DNA from: Leptolyngbya sp. Cla-17
GTDB lineage: Bacteria; Cyanobacteriota; Cyanobacteriia; Leptolyngbyales; Leptolyngbyaceae
Length of the DNA: 64,000 nucleotides
Assembly (NCBI RefSeq): GCF_016807185.1
Contig: NZ_JAEVYN010000002.1
Location: 2,331,367 to 2,395,366 of the forward strand
Direction: 5' to 3'
The notes under the pieces were generated by a model. It was not told the origin of the DNA. It did no database searches and was given only the letters and a program-made list of their open reading frames with translations. Both the position numbers and the translations under genes were made by a program. This document shows, piece after piece, positions 42,000 to 51,122 of the stretch (position 1 is the first letter of the stretch; every line of letters begins with the position of its first letter).

Positions 42000-42900
42000 G
42001 ACCTCTTGCGTGAATGTATGTAAGCAGCTAGAACTAGGTCAAGGAGGAGGATATTATGACCTACGAGCAACTTAGCCAACTTAAACCCGGAGCTTTCAAA
42101 CGTCGATGTGGGGTTCACCTTGAAACGTTTGAGCAGATGGTAGCAATATTGCGTCCCGATCTTGACCGCAGGGGAAAACGGGGTGGACAGTGCAAATTAA
42201 GCGTGGAAGACCAATTGTTGGTCGTACTTGAATACTGGCGAGAATACCGGACACAGTTTCATATCGCCACCACGTGGGGGATGAGCGAGTCAGCCGTATG
42301 TCGATTGATTCAAAAGGTGGAAGGATTATTGACCAATTCAGACCAGTTTCGGCTACCCGGCAAAAAGCAACTCTACCAGAATGCCAGTACTTGGAGTGTA
42401 GTGGCAGTGGATGTGACTGAAAGCCCCATTGAGCGTCCCCAAAAAAACAGCGAGGCTACTACAGCGGCAAGAAAAAGCGGCATACCCTAAAAGCTCAAGT
42501 GGTAGTCAATCAAGCGACTGGACAGATTATCTGCACAGCCTTTGGCAAAGGGCGAGTCCATGACTTTCGCTTGTTCAAGCTCCATCGCCTGCCGATGCTG
42601 CCGGAGCAGTTGTGTTTAGCGGACAGAGGCTATCAGGGTATGGCAAAGCTACATCCCTGTAGTTGCACTCCAACCAAAAAGCCCCGTAAAGGCAAATTGA
42701 GCAAAGCTGAGCGGCAGCACAACCGCACTCTAGCCCGATTGCGAGTAGTCGCTGAGCATGTGAATCGCAAGCTCAAGATTTTTCGGATTCTCGCTGAACG
42801 CTATCGAAATCGACGCAAGCGTTTCGGGTTGCGCTTCAACCTGATTGCGGCGATCATCAACTGTGAACTTTCGCTCTCTTCTTGATTCACGCAAGAGTTC
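42000..42900 (+). mobile_element. IS5-type insertion sequence
   Basis: About 900 bp bounded by terminal inverted repeats: 42000-42015 and the reverse complement of 42885-42900 agree in 15 of 16 bases (core CTCTTGCGTGAAT). It encodes one transposase split into two frames. A clear target duplication was not seen at the ends. It lies between the renalase-like gene and an MFS transporter, ending 4 bp from the MFS stop codon. Confidence 0.88.
42056..42885 (+). CDS. IS5-family transposase made by -1 frameshifting
   Basis: ORF A (42056-42490) carries an HTH_Tnp_4-type DNA-binding region (QLLVVLEYWREYRTQFHIA) and the start of the DDE domain (VVAVDVTESPIE). The rest (CLADRGYQG, then a C-terminal segment ending LIAAIINCELS) is in the -1 frame to 42885. 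The frames join at the slippery heptamer A-AAA-AAC (42442-42448). After slippage translation reads QRGYYSGKKKRHTLKAQVVV, joining the frames smoothly. This is the known strategy of several IS5 groups, so the gene is probably functional rather than broken. Confidence 0.85.
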
Positions 42901-42904
42901 TCTT

Positions 42905-44203
42905 CTACTCCTCACTTCGCACTTCACTTGCTGCACTCATTCTTTGAGTTTCAAACAGGCGCAATACGAGTAGCCCCACGCTGGTGCTGGCGGCGACGAC
43001 TAGCCAAAAATTGTGGGCAACGTTGGCAGGCTGATCCATTGCCCAACCGCCGACCAATGGACCGACAAAATAGCCGAGCGCCCAACACTGAGAACTCACC
43101 GCCACATAGGCACCCCGCAGCGATTCTGGCGCGAGTTCTGAAACAATCGCAGCGGCAAACGGTTTATAAGTGACAGAGGCGATCGCCATGACGCAGAGCA
43201 CCGCCACGCCTGACCAATATTGATAGATCGCAAACGTGCCCGTGAGCCACAGCAAGCAAAACCCAAGGCTGGAAAGCAGCATGGCAATCATCAACACGCG
43301 AATGCGGGAGACAGCCGTGAAAGCCTGGGCGATCGGCAGTTGTGCCACGGCCCCCACGCCGATGTAGCACCAGGTATAGAGGCTGGCTGTATCTGCCAGG
43401 GATGCGGTTGGAGTCGATCCGATTGCCGGGATAAAATTAGTAAAATAAAGCGGCACTGTGCTGGTCACCAGCGCCACATAGGTGGTAAACAGCACGTTTG
43501 CCAGAATAAACGTGAGCAAGGTCTTATCCTGCAACGCAACCAAAAATCCTTGGGTTGGAGTGTGCGGTTCAGTTGTTGTCAGTCGGGTTTCGGCGATCGC
43601 TGTTTGCACCATGACCAGAAACGCTAGAAAAATCAGCCCACAGCCCAGAAACAGTAGCTCATGGCGCTGATGGGCGATCGTCAGCAGCACTCCTCCGCCT
43701 AAAACGCCCATACCCACGCCCACATTTTCCGCCACGCTCATAATGGCAAACGCCTGATGGCGGGATTCCGGCAGCGTCACATCCATCACTGCCGCATCTG
43801 CTGCCGTCCAGTAAAAGCCTACGCTTAGCCCCAACAGCAAGCTTGCCGCAATCAGCATCGGTAAGGTTTGGGTGACTGCCAGCACCAAAGACACTAAAAC
43901 TCCCAGACCTGCGGAAAGAGATAGCGTAGTTTTACGCCCAAATCGAGGAGAATCGGCTAGCGCCCCGCCCAAGAGATGTCCGGCAATTCCAGCCAAGGAG
44001 CTAAGACCCATGCTTAACCCAACAGAGGTTGCCGATAGCCCCACCTGATTGACAAACACCAGGGGGATGTAGAAGTAAATTAAGCCGGAAGCAACCTGGC
44101 ACAGCGATCGCCCTGCTGCTTGAATCCAAATTTGCCGATTATCAAGCTGGAGTGCGGCTAGAAAAGATGGTGATGCCGTCGGTGGAGTGTTTTCTAAGGA
44201 CAT
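42905..44203 (-). CDS. MFS transporter
   Basis: A 432-residue major-facilitator protein with 11-12 predicted membrane helices. The loop 2-3 motif is recognisable in GGALADSPRFGRKTTL. The start is set at ATG 44203 (MSLENTPPTASP), since the upstream residues from 44260 are not transporter-like. The substrate is unknown; the sequence resembles drug or sugar efflux permeases. Its 3' end lies 4 bp from the IS element. Confidence 0.87.
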   Translation of the reverse strand: MSLENTPPTASPSFLAALQLDNRQIWIQAAGRSLCQVASGLIYFYIPLVFVNQVGLSATSVGLSMGLSSLAGIAGHLLGGALADSPRFGRKTTLSLSAGLGVLVSLVLAVTQTLPMLIAASLLLGLSVGFYWTAADAAVMDVTLPESRHQAFAIMSVAENVGVGMGVLGGGVLLTIAHQRHELLFLGCGLIFLAFLVMVQTAIAETRLTTTEPHTPTQGFLVALQDKTLLTFILANVLFTTYVALVTSTVPLYFTNFIPAIGSTPTASLADTASLYTWCYIGVGAVAQLPIAQAFTAVSRIRVLMIAMLLSSLGFCLLWLTGTFAIYQYWSGVAVLCVMAIASVTYKPFAAAIVSELAPESLRGAYVAVSSQCWALGYFVGPLVGGWAMDQPANVAHNFWLVVAASTSVGLLVLRLFETQRMSAASEVRSEE

Positions 44204-44292
44204 GAAGTATGCGGTGCGATCGCACCGACTATTAAAGAAGCAAATCTCAAGACCAGGCAATCAATTCAGCTTAACGCAGGCGTTGATTTGCA

Positions 44293-45312
44293 TTACTGAG
44301 CGATTTGGATCACGACTTTACCAAAGTGGGAGCCTCTTACAAGGTAAAAAAAGGCAGCTTTTGCGGCATGAAAGGGAAATAGGCGATCGATCACAGGGTG
44401 TAGTTTCGCGTGGGCGATCGCCCGATTCATATCCTCAAAAATATCCCGTGAGCCAACATAAATTCCCTGGACTTGCACCTGTTTGTGCAGGATCGATGCC
44501 GTACTAATATCTCCCGCCAACCCCGTCAACACGCCAATTAGCTCAATCTTGCCGCCATAGCGCACCGATCGCAGCGACTGGGCAAACGTGCCCGCGCCGC
44601 CTACTTCCACCACATGATCAACCCCTCGTTCTTGAGTCAGCTTCCACACCTGCTTTTCCCAATCCGGTGTGGTGACGTAGTTAATCCCGTCATCGGCTCC
44701 TAACTGCTTGGCGCGCGCCAGTTTCTCATCGCTGCTGCTGGTGATGATCACCCGTGCGCCCATGAGCTTGGCAAACTGAAGCGCAAATATCGATACGCCA
44801 CCCGTCCCCAGCAACAGCACGGTGTCTCCCGCTTTCAGTTGTCCCTTGGTGACCAAGGCATTCCAGGCAGTGACGGCGGCACAGGGCAAGGTAGCGGCTT
44901 CTTCGTAGGACAGATGATTGGGAATTTTGACCACCCCTGCTTGATCAAAAACCTTGTATTCTGCCAGCACCCCCTCGATCGCGCCACCCAAAGCAGACTG
45001 GGCTTTTTCCGCAGTCAACTCACCTGCAATGAACTGCTGCATGAAGATGCCGGCAACGCGATCACCCACCTGCACCCGCGTCACGCCCTCGCCGACAGCA
45101 ACCACCTCACCCGCTCCATCAGACAATGGCGCGATCGGCTCAGTTTGTTTCGCTCCATAGGTTGCCTTCGCCACTAGCAAATCGCGATAGTTCAGTGAAG
45201 CGGCGTGCATTTTCACTAACACCTGATTGGCGTTTGGCGTTGGGTCGGGACGCTCCACCATCGTCAATGCATTTAATCCCAGTTGGCCAGTCTGAAATTC
45301 GTAAGCTTTCAT
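44293..45312 (-). CDS. Zinc-type alcohol dehydrogenase/quinone reductase family
   Basis: A 339-residue medium-chain dehydrogenase/reductase from ATG 45312 (MKAYEFQTGQLGL), with GAGG about 9 bases upstream. Visible are the catalytic-domain start, the segment VGDRVAGIF, and the nucleotide-binding motif LLLGTGGVSIFALQFAK followed by GARVIITSSSDEKL. The zinc-ligand pattern is incomplete, so it may be zinc-independent. It is divergently transcribed from an HxlR regulator, the usual arrangement for HxlR-controlled oxidoreductases. Confidence 0.88.
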   Translation of the reverse strand: MKAYEFQTGQLGLNALTMVERPDPTPNANQVLVKMHAASLNYRDLLVAKATYGAKQTEPIAPLSDGAGEVVAVGEGVTRVQVGDRVAGIFMQQFIAGELTAEKAQSALGGAIEGVLAEYKVFDQAGVVKIPNHLSYEEAATLPCAAVTAWNALVTKGQLKAGDTVLLLGTGGVSIFALQFAKLMGARVIITSSSDEKLARAKQLGADDGINYVTTPDWEKQVWKLTQERGVDHVVEVGGAGTFAQSLRSVRYGGKIELIGVLTGLAGDISTASILHKQVQVQGIYVGSRDIFEDMNRAIAHAKLHPVIDRLFPFHAAKAAFFYLVRGSHFGKVVIQIAQ

Positions 45313-45456
45313 CAACATTTGCCTCAAATTACGTTACCTGTTGATTCTGGATGCTAGGTTTGAAGTTGCCAAGTATGTACATTTTTGTTAGATACTATTC
45401 AATCTGTAGCGTACTTACAAAAAGTATCCTGTTAAAGTCCACGCTGCCCCAAAACA
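45313..45456. promoter_or_regulatory. Divergent promoter region with inverted half-sites
   Basis: This 144-bp AT-rich region lies between the dehydrogenase and HxlR genes. GTATGTAC (45373-45380) and GTACTTAC (45411-45418) form an imperfect inverted pair (7 of 8 bases), and nearby TTTTTGTTAGATACT and ACAAAAAGTATCC are a second inverted pair. They are candidate HxlR operator half-sites. Confidence 0.5.
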
Positions 45457-45837
45457 ATGGCTAAACGATATTCTGACAGTCGCTATGGTTGCGCCGTGGA
45501 AGCCACACTAGACGTGATTGGTGGACGCTGGAAGGGAGTGATTTTATTTCATCTACTGGCAGGCACCAAACGCTTCAATGAACTGCATCGCCAGATTGAA
45601 GGCTGCACTCAACGAATGCTGACGCTGCAACTGCGGGAGTTAGAGCAAGATGGCGTGGTCAATCGCAAGGTTTATGCCGAAGTGCCGCCCAAAGTGGAAT
45701 ACTCATTAACAGAGTTTGGTCGCAGCTTGGAACCGATTTTGCTGTTGATGCGGGAGTGGGGCGAACAGTACACTGCTCAATTGGCGCAGCAGCAAACCCA
45801 GGACGCGCCATCTGTCACCCTTGCAAATCCTCTTTGA
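45457..45837 (+). CDS. HxlR-family transcriptional regulator
   Basis: A 126-residue winged-helix protein with the HxlR signature: YGCAVEATLDVIGGRWKGVIL, RFNELHRQI, TQRMLTLQLRELEQDGVV and KVEYSLTEFG. Cys12 lies at the position often used for redox or electrophile sensing in HxlR proteins such as HypR and YodB. It probably controls the divergent dehydrogenase gene. Confidence 0.92.
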   Translation: MAKRYSDSRYGCAVEATLDVIGGRWKGVILFHLLAGTKRFNELHRQIEGCTQRMLTLQLRELEQDGVVNRKVYAEVPPKVEYSLTEFGRSLEPILLLMREWGEQYTAQLAQQQTQDAPSVTLANPL

Positions 45838-45846
45838 GAAAGCCTT

Positions 45847-46755
45847 GTGAAGCGATACCCTGTTATTTTTTTGATGATGTTGGTCGTGCTGCTGTGGGCG
45901 ATCGCAGCCTGTCAGCCCAACCTCAGCAATAGCGGCGGTGGCGATATTATCGTTGCCTCCAAAGATTTCACCGAGCAAGATGTGTTGGGTGAACTGTTGG
46001 CGCAGCAGATTGAAAATAAGGCAGGGCTAAAGATCGATCGCAAACCTCGCCTGGGTGGTTCTTATGTGTGTCATCAGGCGATCGTCAACGGCAAAATTGA
46101 TGCCTATGTGGAATACACCGGCACCGCTGCCACCGTTAGCAAACTATTTGAGAATCAGCCGATTCCCTCGGAACCCAAAGCGCTGTTTCAGCAGCTAAAA
46201 GATGGCTATGCCCAGAAGTTCAACCTGACGGTCATGCCTGGTCTCGGCTTTGAAAACACCTTCGCCATCATCATTCGCGGTGACGATGCCAAACGGGACG
46301 ACATTCAAACCCTGTCCCAAGCGGCACAGTTCACCCCGCAATGGCGCGGCGGCTTTGGCTACGAATTTTCTGAGCGGCAGGATGGTCTCGCAGGCTTATC
46401 CAAAACCTACAACTTTCAGTTTGCTAAACCGCCGCAAATTATGGATCTGGGGCTAATCTATCGGGCACTCATCCAAAAACAAGTAGACCTCGTGGCAGGC
46501 AACTCCACCGATGGACAAATTGCGCGGCTAGGCTTGGTGGTGCTGCAAGACGACAAACGCTACTTTCCACCCTACGAAGCCGTTCCGATTGTGCGCGAAG
46601 CCACCCTACAGAAATATCCCAAACTCCGAACTGCCCTAGAAGAACTCAGCGGACTCGTCACCGCCGCCGAAATGCAGCGGATGAACTACGAAGTGGAAGG
46701 CGAATTCCGCGACGTGAAACAAGTCGTCAAAGAGTTTTTGGTATCCAAACAATGA
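45847..46755 (+). CDS. Osmoprotectant ABC transporter binding lipoprotein
   Basis: A 302-residue OpuAC/ProX-type substrate-binding protein. A lipobox (LLWAIAAC) follows a short hydrophobic leader, then IVASKDFTEQDVLGELLAQ and EYTGTAA, both typical of glycine-betaine or choline binding proteins of the OsmF/OpuC type. Start is GTG 45847, 9 bp after the HxlR stop, so it may be co-transcribed. No ABC ATPase or permease is nearby. Confidence 0.88.
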   Translation: MKRYPVIFLMMLVVLLWAIAACQPNLSNSGGGDIIVASKDFTEQDVLGELLAQQIENKAGLKIDRKPRLGGSYVCHQAIVNGKIDAYVEYTGTAATVSKLFENQPIPSEPKALFQQLKDGYAQKFNLTVMPGLGFENTFAIIIRGDDAKRDDIQTLSQAAQFTPQWRGGFGYEFSERQDGLAGLSKTYNFQFAKPPQIMDLGLIYRALIQKQVDLVAGNSTDGQIARLGLVVLQDDKRYFPPYEAVPIVREATLQKYPKLRTALEELSGLVTAAEMQRMNYEVEGEFRDVKQVVKEFLVSKQ

Positions 46756-46943
46756 CGCAGTTTTGAGGGCGATTGAGGAGGGCGATCGTGAACAACAGTT
46801 AGAAATTCACCAATTTTTACAAATTGTCTAGAAGCTTTCAGTTCAATGAAAACTAGACTTCAAACAATAAATAGGGGAAGAGAGTCTGATTGTAAATATT
46901 TGGGCACCTTTATGATAGTCAGTATTGATAGTTGGAGATAGTC

Positions 46944-47405
46944 ATGACTAGCCATGAGGAAGAATTGAGACAACAAGAAATATCAGTTACTCATATTCTT
47001 GAACATTACAAAAATCATTGTGAATTCTCAGGCTATTCCGTAGTAGAAGATAGTGAATTCTCTATTTTTTGTAACCATCAAAGAAAAGATCCATTTGCAT
47101 TGATTCTTTTAAATTACGGTGCTGGTGTGATGGCTCGAATCTTTTATAGTTTTCCAGAAAAATCAATTAGTGATCCGATGTCACTATATTCCTACGCAAA
47201 TGAACTAAACAATATCTTAATTTTTATGAAAGTATGTGTTCGTGGAGTTGAAGACGGCAAGCCTTTCCTCCTCATAAACTCCGTACTTGAAGGTGAATAT
47301 AGCCGCAAAAACTTCGCCATCTTTTTGGACAACATTGATCAGGATATGAATAAGTTGCACTCATATCCTAAAACTCGTGACATATGGTGTACTCAAGATG
47401 AGTGA
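46944..47405 (+). CDS. YbjN-like hypothetical protein
   Basis: A 153-residue soluble protein from ATG 46944 (MTSHEEELRQQEISVT), noticeably more AT-rich than its neighbours. The pattern of a beta-rich core (FALILLNYGAGVMARIFYSF) and helices (LYSYANELNNILIFMKV) is like the YbjN/type III chaperone-like fold seen in many cyanobacterial proteins. The family assignment is weak. It lies alone between two intergenic stretches. Confidence 0.6.
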   Translation: MTSHEEELRQQEISVTHILEHYKNHCEFSGYSVVEDSEFSIFCNHQRKDPFALILLNYGAGVMARIFYSFPEKSISDPMSLYSYANELNNILIFMKVCVRGVEDGKPFLLINSVLEGEYSRKNFAIFLDNIDQDMNKLHSYPKTRDIWCTQDE

Positions 47406-47758
47406 AATTTATAAATTTACAAGACATCGCCCCAGGTTATTGATAACTGCGAGCGCGGGTTGAAAATGCGATCGCATTCAGATTATTGATGAGGGCGATC
47501 GCGGGTTAAAACTATACAGCAGGGCACCCATAAGGTGTGCTTTCCAGTGGCAGCGATTTTTGTCAGCGTTTCTACTTTTCCCTCTCTATTCCCACATCTT
47601 CCTTTTTGAGGGGTTGCACAAGGGACTTCATTGAAACGGGCGATCGCCTTAAATGCAAATATTAAATTTGGTCGGTAGGCTTAAACAACTGCGAAAATAG
47701 AGCTAGTAAGGTTGCGTGAAAGGGCATCCTGTAAACAAGCAGTTTGGTTTAAGTGCCC
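47406..47758. other. Intergenic leader of the galactose locus
   Basis: About 350 bases without a gene. It contains an imperfect direct repeat about 44 bp apart: TTATTGAT...GCGGGTTGAAAA (from ~47439) and TTATTGAT...GCGGGTTAAAA (from ~47482), each with a GCGAGCGC/GCGATCGC core. This may be a regulator-binding pair or a short dispersed repeat. The promoter of the downstream GH2 operon should be here. Confidence 0.45.
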
Positions 47759-49732
47759 ATGAAGTTATTCGGCAAATGCCTTGAAGACCAGTACCCATGC
47801 GATTTGACACCCTCAAATCGATCGCAATCGGATTTGGCGTACCCTCGCCCCCAGCTACGACGCTCTCAGTGGACTTCCTTAAATGGCATTTGGAAGTTTA
47901 CCTACGACGATGAAGGAAAGTATACGCGACCCAGTGATGTTTCGGGCTGGAGTCAGTCTATCGAAGTTCCCTTCGCACCCGAATCTATCCGGAGTGGTAT
48001 TCACGATACAGGGTTCCATCCAAACTGCTGGTATGAGCGATCGTTTGAGATAGACGCTAAGGATCAGCGCGTCTTGCTGCATTTTGGAGCGGTTGATTAT
48101 CGGACGCGCGTTTGGGTCAATGGGCAGTTCATGCTCGACCACGAAGGCGGGCATACTCCCTTTTCAATGGACATCACCACTGTTCTTAATCCAGACGGGC
48201 AGCAGACCATTACCGTCTGGGCAGAAGATGACCCGCACGATCTGGCGAAACCCAGAGGCAAGCAAGACTGGCAGCGAGAGCCGCATAGCATTTGGTATCC
48301 CCGTACCAGCGGCATCTGGCAAACGGTTTGGCTAGAGCAAGTGCCCCAATCCTACATTGATCGCATCAAATGGACTCCTCACTTTGAGCGCTGGGAAATT
48401 GGTTTTGAGGGGAGTGTTGCGGGCCAGTATCAAGACGAGATGCAGTTGAAGGTGCGGCTGACGGTGGGCAATCAACTGCTGGTTGACGACACCTACACGG
48501 TGCTAAACGGTGAAATTAATCGTCGCATTGCCTTGTCTGATCCAGGGATTGACGATTATCGGAACGAGTTGCTGTGGAGTCCTGAAAAGCCCACCTTGAT
48601 TGATGCGGAGATTCAACTCTGGTGTCACGGACAGTTGGTGGATGAGGTGAGATCCTACACTGCGATGCGGACGGTCAGTATTCAGCGCGATCGCTTTATG
48701 CTCAACGGTCAGCCCTACTATCTGCGACTGGTTCTAGATCAGGGCTACTGGGAAGACACGCTGATGACGGCTCCCTCAGATGATGCCCTACGGCGTGACG
48801 TGGAACTGGCGAAGCAAATGGGCTTCAATGGCGTACGCAAACACCAGAAAATTGAAGATCCCCGCTTTCTCTATTGGGCAGATGTCTTAGGACTAATGGT
48901 TTGGGAAGAGATGCCGAGTGCCTACCGCTTTACACCAAAGACTGTGGATCGCATCATCAAAGAATGGACAGAAGTGATTAAGCGGGATGCTAGTCATCCA
49001 TGCGTTGTTGTTTGGGTGCCGTTCAATGAATCTTGGGGAGTGCCAGATTTGACCGCCACTCCAGCGCACCAGCACTGCGTTCAGGCGCTTTATCACCTGA
49101 CCAAAACGCTTGATCCCACCCGTCCTGTGATTGGCAACGATGGTTGGGAAAGTACTGCCACCGATATTTTGGCAATTCACGATTATGATACGAAGCCCCA
49201 ACGCATGGCAAAGCGTTACGGACCCGAAGTAAAACTCTCGGATTTGTTTGATCGCCAGCGTCCCGGTGGTCGTGTGCTGACGCTGGATGGCTATCCTCAT
49301 CAGGGACAGCCGATCATGCTAACGGAGTTTGGCGGCATTGCCTACACCAAACCAGAAGAAAACGCGCATACTTGGGGCTACGCGCGATCGCACAATGTTT
49401 CAGAGTTACAACTGGAATACACTGCACTGTTACAAACGGTGAACAAGGTGGAAATGTTCAGTGGCTTCTGTTACACCCAGTTGACCGATACGTTTCAAGA
49501 AGCAAACGGTCTACTGTATATTGATCGCACCCCTAAGTTTCCGATTGAAGCGATCGCATCTGCCACTTTAGGTAGGGGCAATGTCGAGGATGAAAAGACT
49601 ATGCTTTCAGAATCAATGAAAGTAGCGTGGCCGCAACCCGAAGATGTATTCTCAGACGCTCTTGAAACCCGACGGTCGCAGGCTTACCCTATACAGCCGA
49701 CGCCCCATTGCGGCGGAAATTACTGCGACTAG
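47759..49732 (+). CDS. Glycoside hydrolase family 2 (beta-galactosidase-like)
   Basis: A 657-residue GH2 enzyme: sugar-binding domain (LNGIWKF; FGAVDYRTRVWVNG; HTPFSMDIT), a beta-sandwich, then a TIM barrel. The acid/base Glu is in VWVPFNESWG and the likely nucleophile in IMLTEFGGIAY. GH2 enzymes cleave terminal beta-galactosides, glucuronides or mannosides; the following galT and galK favour galactoside. No signal peptide is present, so it acts in the cytoplasm. ATG 47759 is preferred over GTG 47753. The last ~30 codons overlap galT and do not look like GH2 sequence (TPHCGGNYCD), so the natural C-terminus may have been lost. Confidence 0.88.
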   Translation: MKLFGKCLEDQYPCDLTPSNRSQSDLAYPRPQLRRSQWTSLNGIWKFTYDDEGKYTRPSDVSGWSQSIEVPFAPESIRSGIHDTGFHPNCWYERSFEIDAKDQRVLLHFGAVDYRTRVWVNGQFMLDHEGGHTPFSMDITTVLNPDGQQTITVWAEDDPHDLAKPRGKQDWQREPHSIWYPRTSGIWQTVWLEQVPQSYIDRIKWTPHFERWEIGFEGSVAGQYQDEMQLKVRLTVGNQLLVDDTYTVLNGEINRRIALSDPGIDDYRNELLWSPEKPTLIDAEIQLWCHGQLVDEVRSYTAMRTVSIQRDRFMLNGQPYYLRLVLDQGYWEDTLMTAPSDDALRRDVELAKQMGFNGVRKHQKIEDPRFLYWADVLGLMVWEEMPSAYRFTPKTVDRIIKEWTEVIKRDASHPCVVVWVPFNESWGVPDLTATPAHQHCVQALYHLTKTLDPTRPVIGNDGWESTATDILAIHDYDTKPQRMAKRYGPEVKLSDLFDRQRPGGRVLTLDGYPHQGQPIMLTEFGGIAYTKPEENAHTWGYARSHNVSELQLEYTALLQTVNKVEMFSGFCYTQLTDTFQEANGLLYIDRTPKFPIEAIASATLGRGNVEDEKTMLSESMKVAWPQPEDVFSDALETRRSQAYPIQPTPHCGGNYCD

Positions 49733-50744
49733 TCCCAGTAATGAGCCGATACAAGCACACCCTCACCTACGCTGGCAGCCGCTGCGGGGTGAGTGGGTTG
49801 CTTATGCCAGTCACCGACAGGGGCGGACCTTTATGCCACCTCCAGAATATAATCCGCTGGCTCCCACCAAAGATCCTCAGTTTCCAACGGAATTACCAGA
49901 GGGAAACTATGACATCGCCGTGTTTGACAATCGCTTTGCGTCGCTGATTCCCACCGCAACCGAAGCTCCCCAAGAGATTGTCGATACCTTGCCAGCCAAC
50001 GGAGCCTGTGAGGTGGTCGTGTTTACACAAGACCCGCAGGCTTCCTTGAGTTCGCTTCCCCTTGATCACTTAGAGTTGCTGTTTCAAGTTTGGGGCGATC
50101 GCACTCGCGCTATCAGTCAACATCCTCAAATCCAGTACATTTTGCCGTTTGAGAATAAGGGTGTTGAGGTCGGTGTAACGCTGCATCATCCCCACGGGCA
50201 AATCTACGCCTATCCTTTTGTCCCACCTGTGCCGGAACGCATGGGAGCCTGTCAGCTTGACTATTACCAACAGCATCAACGGGGTTTGCTACAGGATCTA
50301 ATCCAAAAAGAGATTGAAGATAAGCAGCGAATTTTGTACCAGGATGAGTGGGCGATCGCCTTTGTTCCCGTCTGTGCTCGCTATCCCTACGAAGTCTGGA
50401 TTGCACCGATTCAACCAGTAGCGACCTTTTTAGATTTGACCCCAAACCAGCGATCGAGTCTTGCCAAAGCGCTCAAAACCGTAACGCTGAAGTATGACGG
50501 CTTGTGGAAGCGTCCATTTCCCTATCTGATGGCGTGGTTTCAGGCTCCAGTCAACGGCGAACCGCATCCCGAATGGCATCTCCACGCTGAGTTCTACCCG
50601 CCCTACCGCACGAGTGACCGCATCAAATATTTGGCAGGCACCGAACTGGCAGCCGGAATGTTTGCAAATGATGCGTTACCTGAAGAAAAGGCAAAAGAAT
50701 TGCAGGCCGTCACCGTTGATTTAGAACAGGCTTTATCCGTTTAA
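49644..50744 (+). CDS. galT: Galactose-1-phosphate uridylyltransferase
   Basis: A 366-residue GalT of the Leloir pathway, which exchanges UMP between UDP-glucose and galactose-1-phosphate. The active-site triplet H182-P-H184 lies in LHHPHGQIYAYP, and a second histidine segment is HPEWHLHAEFYPP. It begins MYSQTLLKPDGR, a typical GalT start, although this places its first 89 bp inside the GH2 frame. galK follows three genes downstream. Confidence 0.95.
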   Translation: MYSQTLLKPDGRRLTLYSRRPIAAEITATSPSNEPIQAHPHLRWQPLRGEWVAYASHRQGRTFMPPPEYNPLAPTKDPQFPTELPEGNYDIAVFDNRFASLIPTATEAPQEIVDTLPANGACEVVVFTQDPQASLSSLPLDHLELLFQVWGDRTRAISQHPQIQYILPFENKGVEVGVTLHHPHGQIYAYPFVPPVPERMGACQLDYYQQHQRGLLQDLIQKEIEDKQRILYQDEWAIAFVPVCARYPYEVWIAPIQPVATFLDLTPNQRSSLAKALKTVTLKYDGLWKRPFPYLMAWFQAPVNGEPHPEWHLHAEFYPPYRTSDRIKYLAGTELAAGMFANDALPEEKAKELQAVTVDLEQALSV

Positions 50745-50912
50745 AGGGGCGATCGAAAAACGGATCGTTTTAATTTTGGATGGACTTGGAACCGTTATTG
50801 GTCTAGTTGCTACGACTCGCAGATAGTTTGCTCAGAATAAGCCCTACGAATGACGTTGAATTATCAAAAGAGTTCTGTAATGAATGAACCACTAGAAATT
50901 GGAGGCAACCAC

Positions 50913-51122
50913 ATGAGTAGCGGTCATGCTAGCCACAAAGGTACTGGAGTTAAATAAAGTCATGATAGTGGGCAGCTTGATTCTGCTGCCACGACTCCAG
51001 TCTCTAATCCAGAAGACTTATTGGCAGAAGGCGAAGGCTATCCATTTAATGCCCAGGGAACAGAGATTAATTCTGCGGCAACAGAACGTCCTTCAGAACT
51101 TGCAACCGATAAAGATGAGTAA
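50913..51122 (+). pseudogene. Small gene with an in-frame stop codon
   Basis: A strong Shine-Dalgarno (GGAGG, 50901-50905) stands 7 bases before ATG 50913. The frame encodes MSSGHASHKGTGVK, then TAA (50955-50957), then continues open for 54 codons in the same phase (SHDSGQLDSAATTPVSN...SELATDKDE) to TAA at 51120-51122. The end overlaps the DUF2243 start by 3 bp, as in a coupled gene. This looks like a 69-codon gene split by one nonsense codon. A sequencing error or a short 14-residue leader peptide remain possible. Confidence 0.6.

Noticed and set aside
43220..43627. 135-codon plus-strand ORF within the MFS gene
   Set aside because: Antisense to a well-supported membrane transporter and with no recognisable domain.
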